Shown: positions 5,977-16,593, counted from the stretch's first letter. The stretch is DNA of 56,483 bases from Gammaproteobacteria bacterium (GCA_018819175.1 JAHJQQ010000035.1:1-56483), one strand, 5' to 3'. Translations and numbers: made by a program. The notes: generated by a model not told the origin, from the sequence alone.

Positions 5977-6120
5977 GGGAACCTCTGATTAATTCGCTGA
6001 AGCGGCATCTGCTACGTTGCAGCCGGGCTCAAAATACTCATTTACGCTGTGTAAACTCCGTTTTTTTCGCCCGTCTGCGCCTTGCATCTGCTCGCTTGAT
6101 CAAATTAATCAGAGGTTCCC
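5977..6120. mobile_element. MITE-like element, copy 1
   Basis: An 18-base perfect terminal inverted repeat (GGGAACCTCTGATTAATT and its complement) bounds a 144-base unit with no coding capacity. A second, longer copy with near-identical ends and shared interior blocks lies at 40209-40424. The right end sits three bases before the start codon of the next gene. Its structure resembles a non-autonomous transposable element; no matching transposase is in the window. Confidence 0.75.
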
Positions 6121-6123
6121 AAG

Positions 6124-7335
6124 ATGTATAAAACGGATGTCCTGATCATCGGTGCCGGCGCGGCGGGTCTGATGTGCGCGATCGAGGCTGGCAAGCGTGG
6201 GCGGGATGTCACTGTGCTGGATCATGCCAATAAGCCCGGCAAGAAAATCCTCATGTCGGGTGGTGGGCGTTGTAACTTCACCAATCTGGATATCCGTGCG
6301 GATAATTTCATTTCGCACAATCCGCATTTCTGTAAATCAGCGCTGAGTCGTTACACTCAGTGGGATTTCATCGGCATGGTGAATGCCTATGGGATTCCCT
6401 ACCATGAGCGTGATCTTGGTAAGTTGTTTTGCGATGACAGCGCCAAGGATATTCTGAATATGTTGCTTGCTGAATGCGCCAACGTGGGCGTGCAGCTGCG
6501 CCTCGATTGCGACATAAAATCATTTGAGAAGAGCGCGGCCGAGAAGGCAGACGGCAGTGGATTTGTGGTGGAAACGTCGCTGGGTGTTTTTCAGGCGAGT
6601 TCATTGGTGATCGCCACGGGTGGTTTATCCATTCCCAAGATGTGTGCCAGTCCCTTGGGCTATAAAGTCGCGGAGCAGTTTGGGCATACGATTCGGCCTA
6701 CCGTTGCCGGGTTGGTTCCATTTACATTACAGCCACAGGACAAGGATCTATATTCACCGCTCTCGGGCATAGCCGTGCGCAGTCGTGTGAGTAATGAGCG
6801 CATTCAATTCACCGAGAACATCCTGTTCACGCATCGTGGCCTGAGTGGTCCGGCCATTCTGCAAATGTCTTCCTATTGGCAAGCGGGTGAAGCCGTCGAC
6901 ATTAACCTGTTGCCGGATGTTGATGTGGTTGAGTACCTGAAGTCGCGGCAATCCACTCATGCGCGTACCCAATTGAAAACAGTCCTGGCGGATCTGCTGC
7001 CGAAGCGGCTCATCGCAATCCTGCTCTCGCCGGAACGTGTCGGAAAAGACCTTCTTGATAAGCCGCTGCAGGAGATCGCCCAGGCTGACTTTGGTGTGGT
7101 TGCCCGGCAACTTCAGTGTTGGCGGGTTAAACCCAATGGCACGGAAGGCTATCGTACGGCGGAAGTGACTCTCGGCGGCGTTGACTGCAATGAGTTGTCC
7201 TCCAAAACCATGGAGTCCAAGAAGGTTGCAGGGCTGTATTTTATCGGTGAAGTGGTTGATGTCACCGGTTGGCTGGGGGGTTATAACTTCCAATGGGCCT
7301 GGTCATCAGGCTGGTGTGCCGGTCAGGTGGTTTGA
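6124..7335 (+). CDS. HI0933/YhiN-type FAD-dependent flavoprotein
   Basis: The 403-residue protein begins with a dinucleotide-binding motif DVLIIGAGAAGLMCAIEAG and continues with GKKILMSGGGRCNFTN, both hallmarks of the HI0933/BaiN family. It ends with the characteristic GEVVDVTGWLGGYNFQWAW region. Members bind FAD; their substrates are poorly known, with roles suggested in aminoacetone oxidation and bile acid reduction. It is cytoplasmic, with no membrane segment. The only reasonable Shine-Dalgarno, AGAGG at 6111-6115, lies inside the inverted repeat of the MITE-like element, so insertion of that element may have reshaped expression. Confidence 0.9.
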   Translation: MYKTDVLIIGAGAAGLMCAIEAGKRGRDVTVLDHANKPGKKILMSGGGRCNFTNLDIRADNFISHNPHFCKSALSRYTQWDFIGMVNAYGIPYHERDLGKLFCDDSAKDILNMLLAECANVGVQLRLDCDIKSFEKSAAEKADGSGFVVETSLGVFQASSLVIATGGLSIPKMCASPLGYKVAEQFGHTIRPTVAGLVPFTLQPQDKDLYSPLSGIAVRSRVSNERIQFTENILFTHRGLSGPAILQMSSYWQAGEAVDINLLPDVDVVEYLKSRQSTHARTQLKTVLADLLPKRLIAILLSPERVGKDLLDKPLQEIAQADFGVVARQLQCWRVKPNGTEGYRTAEVTLGGVDCNELSSKTMESKKVAGLYFIGEVVDVTGWLGGYNFQWAWSSGWCAGQVV

Positions 7336-7373
7336 TTGCTGGGAGTCATCTCAACGCCGGCGATGAACGTGAG

Positions 7374-7470
7374 TCCCTTCTCCCTCTGGGAGAAGGCCAG
7401 GATGAGGGAATAACTATTACTATTGCATTGTGAATCCCTCTCCCCAGCCCTCTCCCTGGGGGAGAGGGAG
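7374..7470. repeat. Two CCCTCTCCC-type palindromes
   Basis: TCCCTTCTCCC...GAAGGCCAGGATGAGGGA (7374-7409) and TCCCTCTCCCC...GGGGGAGAGGGA (7434-7470) are each imperfect hairpins of the same family found at 27371-27860 and 56374-56462. They lie between convergent genes and might end transcription, but no T-run follows. Confidence 0.6.
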
Positions 7471-7490
7471 TTACCAGGTAGACAGTGTGA

Positions 7491-8354
7491 TCAAGTGGAT
7501 TTCCCGCTGTTTTCCCCGCGCGATACCCGCCGCAGTATCCAGTCCATGCCGCAGGTTGGCAGGACTCGTTTGAGAATACCGAAAAACCAGGTCGGTACCG
7601 TGACGTAGTAATGCGCGCGGGCATGGGGGCTTTCCAGGGCGTGCAGTAATTTCACCAAGACGGCTTCCGGACCGAGCGTGAAGGGCGCGACGGGACCGGG
7701 TTTGGTGAGCCGCTGTTCCATGGCGCGATAGGTGCTGTAGTGACGGCTGTGCTCAACGTCGATGGTGCGTTGATAGACGGCATGGGCATTGGCACGAAAG
7801 CGACTTTCGATGGGGCCAGGTTCGATCAACGAAACCTGAATGTTCGTGTCGGCGAGTTCCAGTCGCAGGGTGTCGTAGAAACCCTCCAGGGCGTATTTGC
7901 TGGCGTTGTAGGCGCCACGGTACGGCAGCGCAACCAGACCCAGCACCGAGCTGTTCTGAATGATGCGACCGAACCCCTGGCGGCGCATGATCGGGATCAC
8001 GGCATTGGTGAGTTCGATGCTGCCGAAGACATTGGTCTCGAACTGCGCGCGCAGCATGTCGCGCGACAAATCCTCCACCGCACCCGGCTGTCCGTAGCCG
8101 CCGTTGTTGAACAGGCCATAGAGCCGGCCGGCGGTGAGTTCCAGGATTTCCTCGACCGCCGCATGAATCGATTCCGAGCTGTCCAGATCCAGCCGCAGGC
8201 TTTCCAGCCCCTGGGCGCGCAGGCGCTCGACGTCGTCCTGTTTGCGGGCGGTGGCGAACACGCGGTATCCGCGTGCCTTGAGGCCGCGTGCCGCGTAGTA
8301 GCCAATACCGCTGGAACAACCGGTGATTAGGATGGCGCTGTGCTGGTGACTCAT
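7491..8354 (-). CDS. SDR-family oxidoreductase
   Basis: This 287-residue short-chain dehydrogenase has the cofactor motif TGCSSGIG at residues 11-18, an NNGG block near residue 85, a serine-containing NSSVLGLV strand and the catalytic AYNASK (Tyr-x-x-x-Lys). The Arg/Lys-rich spacing after the first strand (FATARKQDD) suggests NADP preference. Substrate is unknown; it resembles the classical retinol/steroid-type SDRs. A C-terminal stretch near YYVTVPTWFFGILKRVLP is hydrophobic and could associate with the membrane. It is a single gene, convergent with the flavoprotein upstream. Confidence 0.88.
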   Translation of the reverse strand: MSHQHSAILITGCSSGIGYYAARGLKARGYRVFATARKQDDVERLRAQGLESLRLDLDSSESIHAAVEEILELTAGRLYGLFNNGGYGQPGAVEDLSRDMLRAQFETNVFGSIELTNAVIPIMRRQGFGRIIQNSSVLGLVALPYRGAYNASKYALEGFYDTLRLELADTNIQVSLIEPGPIESRFRANAHAVYQRTIDVEHSRHYSTYRAMEQRLTKPGPVAPFTLGPEAVLVKLLHALESPHARAHYYVTVPTWFFGILKRVLPTCGMDWILRRVSRGENSGKST

Positions 8355-8840
8355 TCGTCGTCGGGCCGTTGCTGTTGTTGTGGCCGGCAGTATATCCCGA
8401 CCGCGAAGCTGATCCTGAGCTTTGCACTGCTGACGGTCTCTACCCGGTAAGGGGGGGCTGAGCTTACGCGCGGGTGGTCGGTTTTTTGCCGTGCCCGGGT
8501 GGCAGGAGGCATTCCATGCGTCCAGATGTCCGCTGAGTACCCTGCTGCGGGTACGGATCTTGCTCTATCTACTCTGTCGGCGTGGGCCGGGTTTTGTTGG
8601 CGGGTCTGAGCGGATCCGGGAGGGTCGCTGCCAACGCTCCCGTGGGCGTGCCGCAGTAGAGGTGTTCTGCATGAATAAGTATGGAATACATATAGTTGAA
8701 TGTGGGGCTGCTGATGCCGGTGAAACACCCGGTGAAACGCCCGGCGAGGCCGCCCCAGGCCTGCAGTTTACGTTGCGGATCGCCGCCGGATGCGAACTGT
8801 GAAATATTGTCAAAATTTCGACGAATTAAGGCCTTTCCCG
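8355..8840. other. Noncoding stretch between SDR and pomA
   Basis: These 486 bases separate two divergent genes. Open frames here have no recognisable protein character and no ribosome-binding sites. Short direct repeats of CCGGTGAAAC/CCGGCGAGG type occur near 8715-8745. Apart from the FliA-type promoter at its right edge I see no feature in it. Confidence 0.45.
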
Positions 8841-8866
8841 TCAAGGCTATGTATCTGGGCCGATAA
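8841..8866 (+). promoter_or_regulatory. FliA (sigma-28) promoter of pomAB
   Basis: TCAAG (8841-8845) followed 13 bases later by GCCGATAA (8859-8866) matches the Pseudomonas-type FliA consensus TCAAG-t-N12-GCCGATA in both boxes and in spacing. The start codon lies about 34 bases downstream of the -10 box. Flagellar motor genes are classic late-class FliA targets, so sequence and context agree. Confidence 0.8.
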
Positions 8867-8899
8867 CCTGTCACCGCTGCTGTTTCGGAGTCATGCACT

Positions 8900-9667
8900 G
8901 TGGATTTAGCAACACTTGTAGGTTTAGTTGGTGGCTTGGGCGTGATCATTGCCGCGATTCTGGTCGGTGGCAGTGCCATCGTGTTCCTGGATGTGGCTTC
9001 GGTACTTATCGTCGGCTTGGGCACGGTCATGGTGGTGCTGATGAAATTCCCGTTGGCGCACTTCCTGGCCGCGATGAAAATCGGCATGAAGGCCTTTTTC
9101 CACAAGTCGGAGAATCCCGATGATCTGATTCGCGAGGGTGTAGCGCTTGCCAATGTCGCTCGCAAGGAAGGCGTGCTCGGTCTGGAAAATCAGGAAATTT
9201 CCAATGTGTTTCTGAAGCGGGGTATTACCTTTTGCGTCGACGGCCATGAGCCGGAATTCGTGCGCAGCATGCTCAACAAGGACATCAACCTCACCATCGA
9301 ACGCCATGAACGCGGTCAGGCCATTTTCAAGGCCATTGCCGACGTGGCGCCCGCAATGGGCATGATCGGCACGCTAGTGGGTCTCGTACAGATGCTATCC
9401 GCGATGGATGATCCCAAGAAGATCGGGCCGGCGATGGCCGTGGCACTGTTGACCACGCTGTACGGCGCCATTATCGCCAATACCATTGCGACGCCGATTG
9501 CCGATAAGCTGGCCCACCGCAGCAATGAGGAACGCCTGAATAAAAATTTAATCCTGGAGGCTATCAACGGCATTCAGGAAGGCATCAACCCGCGTGTCAT
9601 GGAAGAATTGCTGAAGACCTACCTGCCGCCTAGTCAGCGTGACAGCGATGATAAAGAGGCCGCCTGA
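8900..9667 (+). CDS. pomA: Flagellar motor stator protein PomA/MotA
   Basis: The 255-residue protein has four membrane segments (about residues 2-22, 29-48, 148-170 and 180-200) with the conserved stator sequences DVAPAMGMIGTLVGLVQ and GPAMAVALLTTLYGAIIAN. The cytoplasmic loop between segments 2 and 3 carries the charged residues that contact FliG. Five PomA subunits surround two PomB chains and conduct ions to drive rotation. The overall sequence looks PomA-like, so sodium may be the ion. GTG at 8900 is the start, since earlier ATG triplets are out of frame. It is first in a FliA-controlled operon, with pomB 25 bases downstream. Confidence 0.93.
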   Translation: MDLATLVGLVGGLGVIIAAILVGGSAIVFLDVASVLIVGLGTVMVVLMKFPLAHFLAAMKIGMKAFFHKSENPDDLIREGVALANVARKEGVLGLENQEISNVFLKRGITFCVDGHEPEFVRSMLNKDINLTIERHERGQAIFKAIADVAPAMGMIGTLVGLVQMLSAMDDPKKIGPAMAVALLTTLYGAIIANTIATPIADKLAHRSNEERLNKNLILEAINGIQEGINPRVMEELLKTYLPPSQRDSDDKEAA

Positions 9668-9692
9668 TCGGGCGGACAGGGAGCGCTGAGAC

Positions 9693-11018
9693 GTGAGCGA
9701 CGACGCAGCACCCAAAAAACCCGCGGCCGCCGGCGTGCCCGCATGGGTCATGACCTTCGCGGATCTGATGACGCTACTGATGTGCTTCTTCGTGTTGTTG
9801 TTGTCCTTTTCCGAAATGGACGTCGCCAAATACAAGCAGCTGGCGGGTTCGATGAAAGAGGCCTTCGGTGTACAGCGCAAGGTCGAGGTCAAGGAGCCAC
9901 CTAAAGGCATTAACGTCATTGCCACGGAATTCAGCGCCGGCCGGCCTAACCCCACACCCTTCAACGTGGTTGAACAAATTACCTCGGATGAGGCGCGGCA
10001 GTTCCTGGATACCGGGGGCAGGCAGCGCAAGGCAGGTGACGACGGCAAGCCGACCAAGGGCAAGAAATCGACCATCGATGAGGGTGACCCCAAGGAGTCT
10101 CAAGCCAAGGATGGTTCCGGTGGACAGGATCAGAAAAAAGGTCTCGGTTCCGAGGGTGAGGCTGCCCAGGCTCAAAAGTCAGAGGCACAAACGCAAGCAG
10201 AGGCTCTGGCCAAGGCCGAGGCGGCTAAGGCACAGCAAGCGCGCGATACGTTGGACGACCAGGTGGTGATGATGCCCAAGGAAGATGCCTTGCGGGGACT
10301 CAAGGCCAAAGAGGCACAGGAGCGCGAACAGAAATTACAGCAGACTGCCAAGATGATCCGGGCGGCGTTGCGTTGGGAGATCAAAGACGGCGCTGTGGAT
10401 GTCGAAACGGAGGGCCAGAAGATCGTGATTCGTATCCGTGAGAAGGCGTCGTTCTCAACCGGTGGCGCGGATCTGCGGGAAAACTTCCGGCCGATCCTCG
10501 ACCGCGTCGGTCAGATTCTGAAAGAGACCGAAGGGCGCATCATTGTGTCCGGGCATACCGACGAGCGTCCCATCGCGACCAGCCATTATCGTTCCAACTG
10601 GGATCTGTCGGCGAGCCGCGCGGTGTCCGTGGTGCATGAGCTGATTGATGTGTCACGCATACCTTCGGCGCGTTTCAGTATTGAAGGTCTGGCCGAGACT
10701 CATCCGGTGGCACCGAATGACAGTGCCGAGAATCGCGCCAAGAACCGCCGTGTGGAAATAAAATTGTTGCAGGGCGATGATCTCGAGACGACCGGTACAC
10801 TGGGTTTAAAACCGGATACCGGTGCTACGGTACCTGCTGCTAAGCCAGCAGCGGCTGCAAGTAAGCCTGCGGTTGCGCCGCAGAAGCCGATCAAGGATTC
10901 TAAGCCGGCCACAGCGCCGCTAGCACCACGAGCAGCGCCGTCAGCACCTAAGACAGCGCCGCCGGCACCCAAGGCGACGCCGCCGGCTGATGACCCATTC
11001 ATACGCAAGGCAGGATAA
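9693..11018 (+). CDS. pomB: Flagellar motor stator protein PomB/MotB
   Basis: Residues 15-38 (VPAWVMTFADLMTLLMCFFV...) form the single membrane span containing the ion-binding aspartate at residue 24. A plug/linker rich in Lys, Gln and Ala follows (about 60-215). Then comes an OmpA-like peptidoglycan-binding domain with IIVSGHTDERPI and ENRAKNRRVEI. The final 75 residues are an Ala/Pro/Lys tail with repeated AP motifs, absent from most MotB proteins. The 441-residue length exceeds the usual 300 or so because of the long linker and tail. GTG start at 9693, preceded by a weak GGGAG. It partners with PomA and anchors the stator to the cell wall. Confidence 0.92.
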   Translation: MSDDAAPKKPAAAGVPAWVMTFADLMTLLMCFFVLLLSFSEMDVAKYKQLAGSMKEAFGVQRKVEVKEPPKGINVIATEFSAGRPNPTPFNVVEQITSDEARQFLDTGGRQRKAGDDGKPTKGKKSTIDEGDPKESQAKDGSGGQDQKKGLGSEGEAAQAQKSEAQTQAEALAKAEAAKAQQARDTLDDQVVMMPKEDALRGLKAKEAQEREQKLQQTAKMIRAALRWEIKDGAVDVETEGQKIVIRIREKASFSTGGADLRENFRPILDRVGQILKETEGRIIVSGHTDERPIATSHYRSNWDLSASRAVSVVHELIDVSRIPSARFSIEGLAETHPVAPNDSAENRAKNRRVEIKLLQGDDLETTGTLGLKPDTGATVPAAKPAAAASKPAVAPQKPIKDSKPATAPLAPRAAPSAPKTAPPAPKATPPADDPFIRKAG

Positions 11019-11038
11019 TTCGGGTAGGGAGATAGCTC

Positions 11039-11647
11039 GTGTTCGAGGAAGAAAGTAAAAAATGTGAGGGAGATCGTCGCGAATATTTTCGCATCGACGA
11101 TCAGGTGTTGCTCAACATTCGTCCGCTCGAAGAAGCTGCGATGGCCGAGGTGGCCGAGCGTATTCATGGGCGGACGCCGGATCGGTTCACGGTAGCGGCG
11201 AATTTTGCCGTCAACTCGCGCGCCATGGCGCGGCTGTTACACGGTTTTTCAGCCAACTCGCCCGACGCGGCGCGCTACCTGAAACTGATGGATCAGAAGC
11301 TGAATCAACTGGCGGGGCTATTTGTAGCCGAAGAGGTCCACTCAGGTGATTACCCGCGTTTGAACGTCAACCTCAGTGCCGGTGGCTTGGTGTTTCCCGC
11401 GCATCAGGAATATACCAAGGGACAATTGTTGGAAACCCGCATGGTGCTGTATCCGAACATGACGGGCATTCTGACGATTTCTCGCGTGGTCTACTGCGAA
11501 CGCCTGGCGAGCCTGCCCGGCGATATTCCCTGGCAGGTGGCCGTGGAGTATGTGCATATCCGCGAATCGGATCGTGACCTGTTATGCAGTCACATCATGA
11601 ACCGCGAGACTGAATTGCTGCGTGGTCAGCGGCATGTGGAAGAATAA
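11039..11647 (+). CDS. PilZ-domain protein co-transcribed with pomAB
   Basis: The 202-residue protein carries both halves of a PilZ cyclic-di-GMP site: RREYFR (R14 and R18) near the N-terminus and NLSAGG at 111-116. The usual gap of some 25-30 residues is expanded to over 90, with a helical insertion (about residues 30-105) rich in Ala, Leu and charged residues. Binding of c-di-GMP is therefore likely but the fold is unusual. It starts 20 bases after pomB (GTG, with GGGAG upstream), so it belongs to the stator operon. Position suggests a link between c-di-GMP and motor output, like YcgR brakes; that is inference. Confidence 0.82.
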   Translation: MFEEESKKCEGDRREYFRIDDQVLLNIRPLEEAAMAEVAERIHGRTPDRFTVAANFAVNSRAMARLLHGFSANSPDAARYLKLMDQKLNQLAGLFVAEEVHSGDYPRLNVNLSAGGLVFPAHQEYTKGQLLETRMVLYPNMTGILTISRVVYCERLASLPGDIPWQVAVEYVHIRESDRDLLCSHIMNRETELLRGQRHVEE

Positions 11648-11690
11648 GATTGTCTGACTTGGCCTCTGGTTTGAGGCGGGTTGCCCGGTG

Positions 11691-11718
11691 AAAAAAATAC
11701 CCCGCTGGGGGAGCGGGG
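11691..11718 (-). terminator. Rho-independent terminator of clpB
   Basis: Read on the minus strand, CCCCGCT and AGCGGGG form a seven-pair stem with a five-base loop, followed by TATTTTTTT. It lies about 175 bases beyond the clpB stop codon and points in the right direction. Confidence 0.75.
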
Positions 11719-11893
11719 CGAACCTGAAAGAGTCAGTGATGGGGATCGCTTACTATTCCAGGTGGAGGAGTCATAACTGATCAGACTTCAACACTTCACC
11801 ATGATTAATTTGTAGACTATCTTTCCGGTATTATCAAGTTTCAAGCGATTTCAGCGAACGAATCTGTTTCGTCAACGAAATGCCACCATCCAC

Positions 11894-14491
<2,598 letters not shown>

Positions 14492-14534
14492 GGGGCAAGC
14501 ACTCCGGAAACGCTTAATTATCAGGTTAACTGAC

Positions 14535-14563
14535 AGATGGGGGGGTAGCCCGGCGATTTCAAG
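14535..14563 (-). promoter_or_regulatory. Sigma-32 heat-shock promoter of clpB
   Basis: On the minus strand CTTGAAA (14563-14557) and CCCCATCT (14542-14535) are separated by 14 bases, an almost perfect match to the heat-shock consensus CTTGAAA-N13-15-CCCCAT-T. The clpB start codon is 44 bases downstream. Heat-shock control of clpB is well established in gammaproteobacteria. Confidence 0.88.
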
Positions 14564-14599
14564 GGGTATCGGCTAAGCGTTTGTGGCAACAGGATATAT

Positions 14600-14688
14600 G
14601 TAGGGTGTCGGTGAGTGTAGCGAACCGCACCGAATATGAGAGTGATTCGCATGTTTGGTGCGGTTCGCTATGCTCACCAGCATTCTAC
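14600..14688. repeat. Palindromic repeat, GGTGAGC/AACCGCACC family, copy 1
   Basis: GTAGGGTG...GCGAACCGCACC and its inverted partner GGTGCGGTTCGC...CTAC form a large imperfect hairpin. A half copy with the same motif lies at 53773-53803. It lies upstream of clpB, between its promoter and the lipoprotein gene. Confidence 0.7.
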
Positions 14689-14699
14689 GGAGGTGGTCC

Positions 14700-14766
14700 G
14701 TAGGGCGTATTAGACCGAGGGTTGTAATACGCCGGATGTTTTCCGTCCAATCAGATTACGCCCTTA
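14700..14766. repeat. GTAGGGCG-type REP-like repeat containing a gene's stop codon
   Basis: GTAGGGCGTATTA with inverted partners TAATACGCC and TTACGCCCT forms a hairpin of the same family as 37542-37628 and 47414-47523. Its right edge (TTACGCCCTTA) includes the stop codon of the lipoprotein gene at 14764-14766. Confidence 0.65.
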
Positions 14767-15243
14767 ATCCAACGGATCGTTCATGGGCAGGTGGTGCCGT
14801 ACACCGGCGTCCTTGCACAGCCAGCGGCCATCTTCATAAAGCCAGACGCTGGTGTCTGATACTTCCAGAATGCCTTCAGTGTTCGCGAGTTGTTGCCAGG
14901 CGGGTTTCTCGCCGGTGATGCGGTAGCGGAAATCCAATGTGACCTGCACCTGGTCGCCCTGGGCTTCGGCGGATTCAATGCTGTAGTCGAGCAGCTCCCA
15001 GCCGCGCGCATCTTCAGTCATGGCCTTGACAAAATAATCGCGGGAAACGGACCAGCGGAAATCGCGTACCCGCAGTTCATAGACCTGCGCCCAGTCGCCG
15101 GATTGTTCGGCGCGGTAATAGGCCTGGACCTGCTCTTCAAGACCGCCGAATTCCTGCAAGGGGTTGCAGGCGCTCAGCAACAAGGTGATGGTCAGCAGCC
15201 AGCCTGTCCGTATACCCACATCCGTGTAGGTGAGTGGCCGCAT
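14764..15243 (-). CDS. Putative lipoprotein, unrecognised (159 aa)
   Basis: The N-terminus GWLLTITLLLSAC has a lipobox (LSAC) with the lipidated cysteine near residue 26. The mature part resembles small NTF2-like folds: a helical EEQVQAYYRAEQSGDWAQVYEL segment followed by strands with VTLDFRYRITGEKPAWQ and DTSVWLYEDGRWLC. Its ATG overlaps the last base of the def stop codon (TAATG), so translation is probably coupled. The stop codon lies in a REP-like repeat, which may have replaced the original end. Function unknown. Confidence 0.72.
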   Translation of the reverse strand: MRPLTYTDVGIRTGWLLTITLLLSACNPLQEFGGLEEQVQAYYRAEQSGDWAQVYELRVRDFRWSVSRDYFVKAMTEDARGWELLDYSIESAEAQGDQVQVTLDFRYRITGEKPAWQQLANTEGILEVSDTSVWLYEDGRWLCKDAGVRHHLPMNDPLD

Positions 15244-15746
15244 TATTTGAAGACCTTGCGCCGGAACAGGTCGTTGCGTTTACTGACCAGGCGATCGAGA
15301 AACAGCAGGCCGTCGAGATGATCCATCTCATGCTGAATGGCGCGCGCCTCGAAGCCTTCCATGGCGTATTCGCGCCGTTCACCCGTGGGATCGAAGGCGA
15401 TCAAGTGTATGCGTTCGGCGCGGATCACATTGCCGGTGTAATCGGGCACAGAGAGGCAGCCTTCGCGTCCTACGGCATAGCCCTCCCAGCTGGTGATTTC
15501 AGGATTCACCAGGATCAGATGACCATGGTTGGCCACCGGGCGTTTCATCTTGGAGACATCGACAATCACAATGCGTTGAAAGCGGCCGACCTGCGGCGCC
15601 GCGATGCCGACCGCGCCGGGCCCGGCCAGGCGGGTTTCTTCAAGATCGGCAATGAAATTCTGTAGCGCAGTATCGAAGGCCTCAACCGCCACAGATTCCT
15701 GTTTCAGTTGTGTGTCCGGGTAGGTGAGAATTTCAAGAACGGCCAT
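15243..15746 (-). CDS. def: Peptide deformylase
   Basis: All three deformylase motifs are present: GIAAPQVG at 47-54, EGCLSVP at 95-101 with the metal-binding cysteine, and QHEMDHLDG at 138-146 with two metal-binding histidines and the catalytic glutamate. The enzyme removes the formyl group from the starting methionine of new proteins and uses Fe(II). Length (167) is normal. In many bacteria def is paired with fmt, but here it is followed by a lipoprotein gene (overlapping TAATG) and preceded 18 bases upstream by a GcvR-like gene, so fmt is elsewhere. Confidence 0.95.
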   Translation of the reverse strand: MAVLEILTYPDTQLKQESVAVEAFDTALQNFIADLEETRLAGPGAVGIAAPQVGRFQRIVIVDVSKMKRPVANHGHLILVNPEITSWEGYAVGREGCLSVPDYTGNVIRAERIHLIAFDPTGERREYAMEGFEARAIQHEMDHLDGLLFLDRLVSKRNDLFRRKVFK

Positions 15747-15764
15747 CGTGATTATTTATCTGTC

Positions 15765-16283
15765 TCAGCCGATCAAGGTTTCGATCGACTGCACATCGAC
15801 GGCAATGCCCTCGCGCGCGATATCGCCCAGCGCGGCCTCCACAGCCTCAATACCGTCGTGGGCCTGGCCCTCCAGAGTCATGATGTAGACCGGCTTGGCA
15901 TCGCTGCCACCGACATCCGATTGCAGGTCGAGAATATTGAAGCCCACGCTGCTCAGGGCGGAGGTGACCTGGGCGACGATACCGGCACGGTCCGCACCAT
16001 AGACAGTGACGCGCACGTCCGGGATCAAATGGCGGTGCAGGTGGCCTTCGATGCGGTCGGCGTGGAGGTGCAGGCCGAGCGCCTGCGCGACGGGTGCAAT
16101 CAGTGTCTCCAGGCTTTCCACGCTGCCGCTGTGTTGCACCATGAGCATAATGGAAAAGTTGCCGCCGAGTCTGGCCATGGCGGCCTCGCCGAGATTGCAG
16201 CCGCCTTCGAACAGGGTGGTGGTGAGTTTGGCGACGATGGCCGGTTGGTCTTCACCGACCAGTGTGAGCATGAACCAATTCAT
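15765..16283 (-). CDS. GcvR-like tandem ACT-domain protein
   Basis: The 172-residue product contains two ACT domains: MLTLVGEDQPAIVAKLTTTL near the N-terminus and RVTVYGADRAGIVAQVTSAL in the second half. This layout matches the glycine-cleavage repressor GcvR and related proteins, which bind amino acids to control other regulators. Start at 16283 has GGAG six bases upstream; a 26-residue upstream extension lacks ACT-like sequence and a ribosome-binding site. No glycine cleavage genes are nearby, so the target is unknown. It lies just upstream of def on the same strand. Confidence 0.8.
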   Translation of the reverse strand: MNWFMLTLVGEDQPAIVAKLTTTLFEGGCNLGEAAMARLGGNFSIMLMVQHSGSVESLETLIAPVAQALGLHLHADRIEGHLHRHLIPDVRVTVYGADRAGIVAQVTSALSSVGFNILDLQSDVGGSDAKPVYIMTLEGQAHDGIEAVEAALGDIAREGIAVDVQSIETLIG

Positions 16284-16390
16284 AAGCCGCTCCGCGAAGG
16301 GAATCGAAACTGCATGAGTGACAGGAAAATCATTAAACCACGAAGGACACGAAGGACACAAAATATCTACGGATTAAGGATGCAGGCGGG

Positions 16391-16593
16391 CACAGATCTC
16401 GTCGGACCTCGCCACGGTGGGGACACAGATCTCATCGGACACCGCCGCGGTGGGGACAGATCTTTAGCTCTGTCCCCGTTGTGCGGACCACGCGGACAAA
16501 CGAAGCCGCTGAGAAAGCGTGACGGTAAGTTGTTGAGCGGTTCCGCTTTGCTGAGTGGAACCACGACGGGGACAGAACTAAAGGTCTGTCCCC
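16391..16593. repeat. Cluster of tandem and palindromic repeats
   Basis: Two 33-base direct repeats starting CACAGATCTC (16391-16423, 16424-16456) are followed by a 26-base palindrome GGGGACAGATC...TGTCCCC (16452-16477) and another in inverted orientation at 16568-16593 (GGGGACAGAAC...TGTCCCC). An AACCACGAAGGACACGAAGG repeat lies before it at about 16335. No gene is seen between 16284 and 16612. Confidence 0.65.

Noticed and set aside
8569..9165. Long minus-strand reading frame overlapping pomA
   Set aside because: It is antisense to a clear PomA gene, has no ribosome-binding site or family motif and is typical of shadow frames in G+C-rich DNA.
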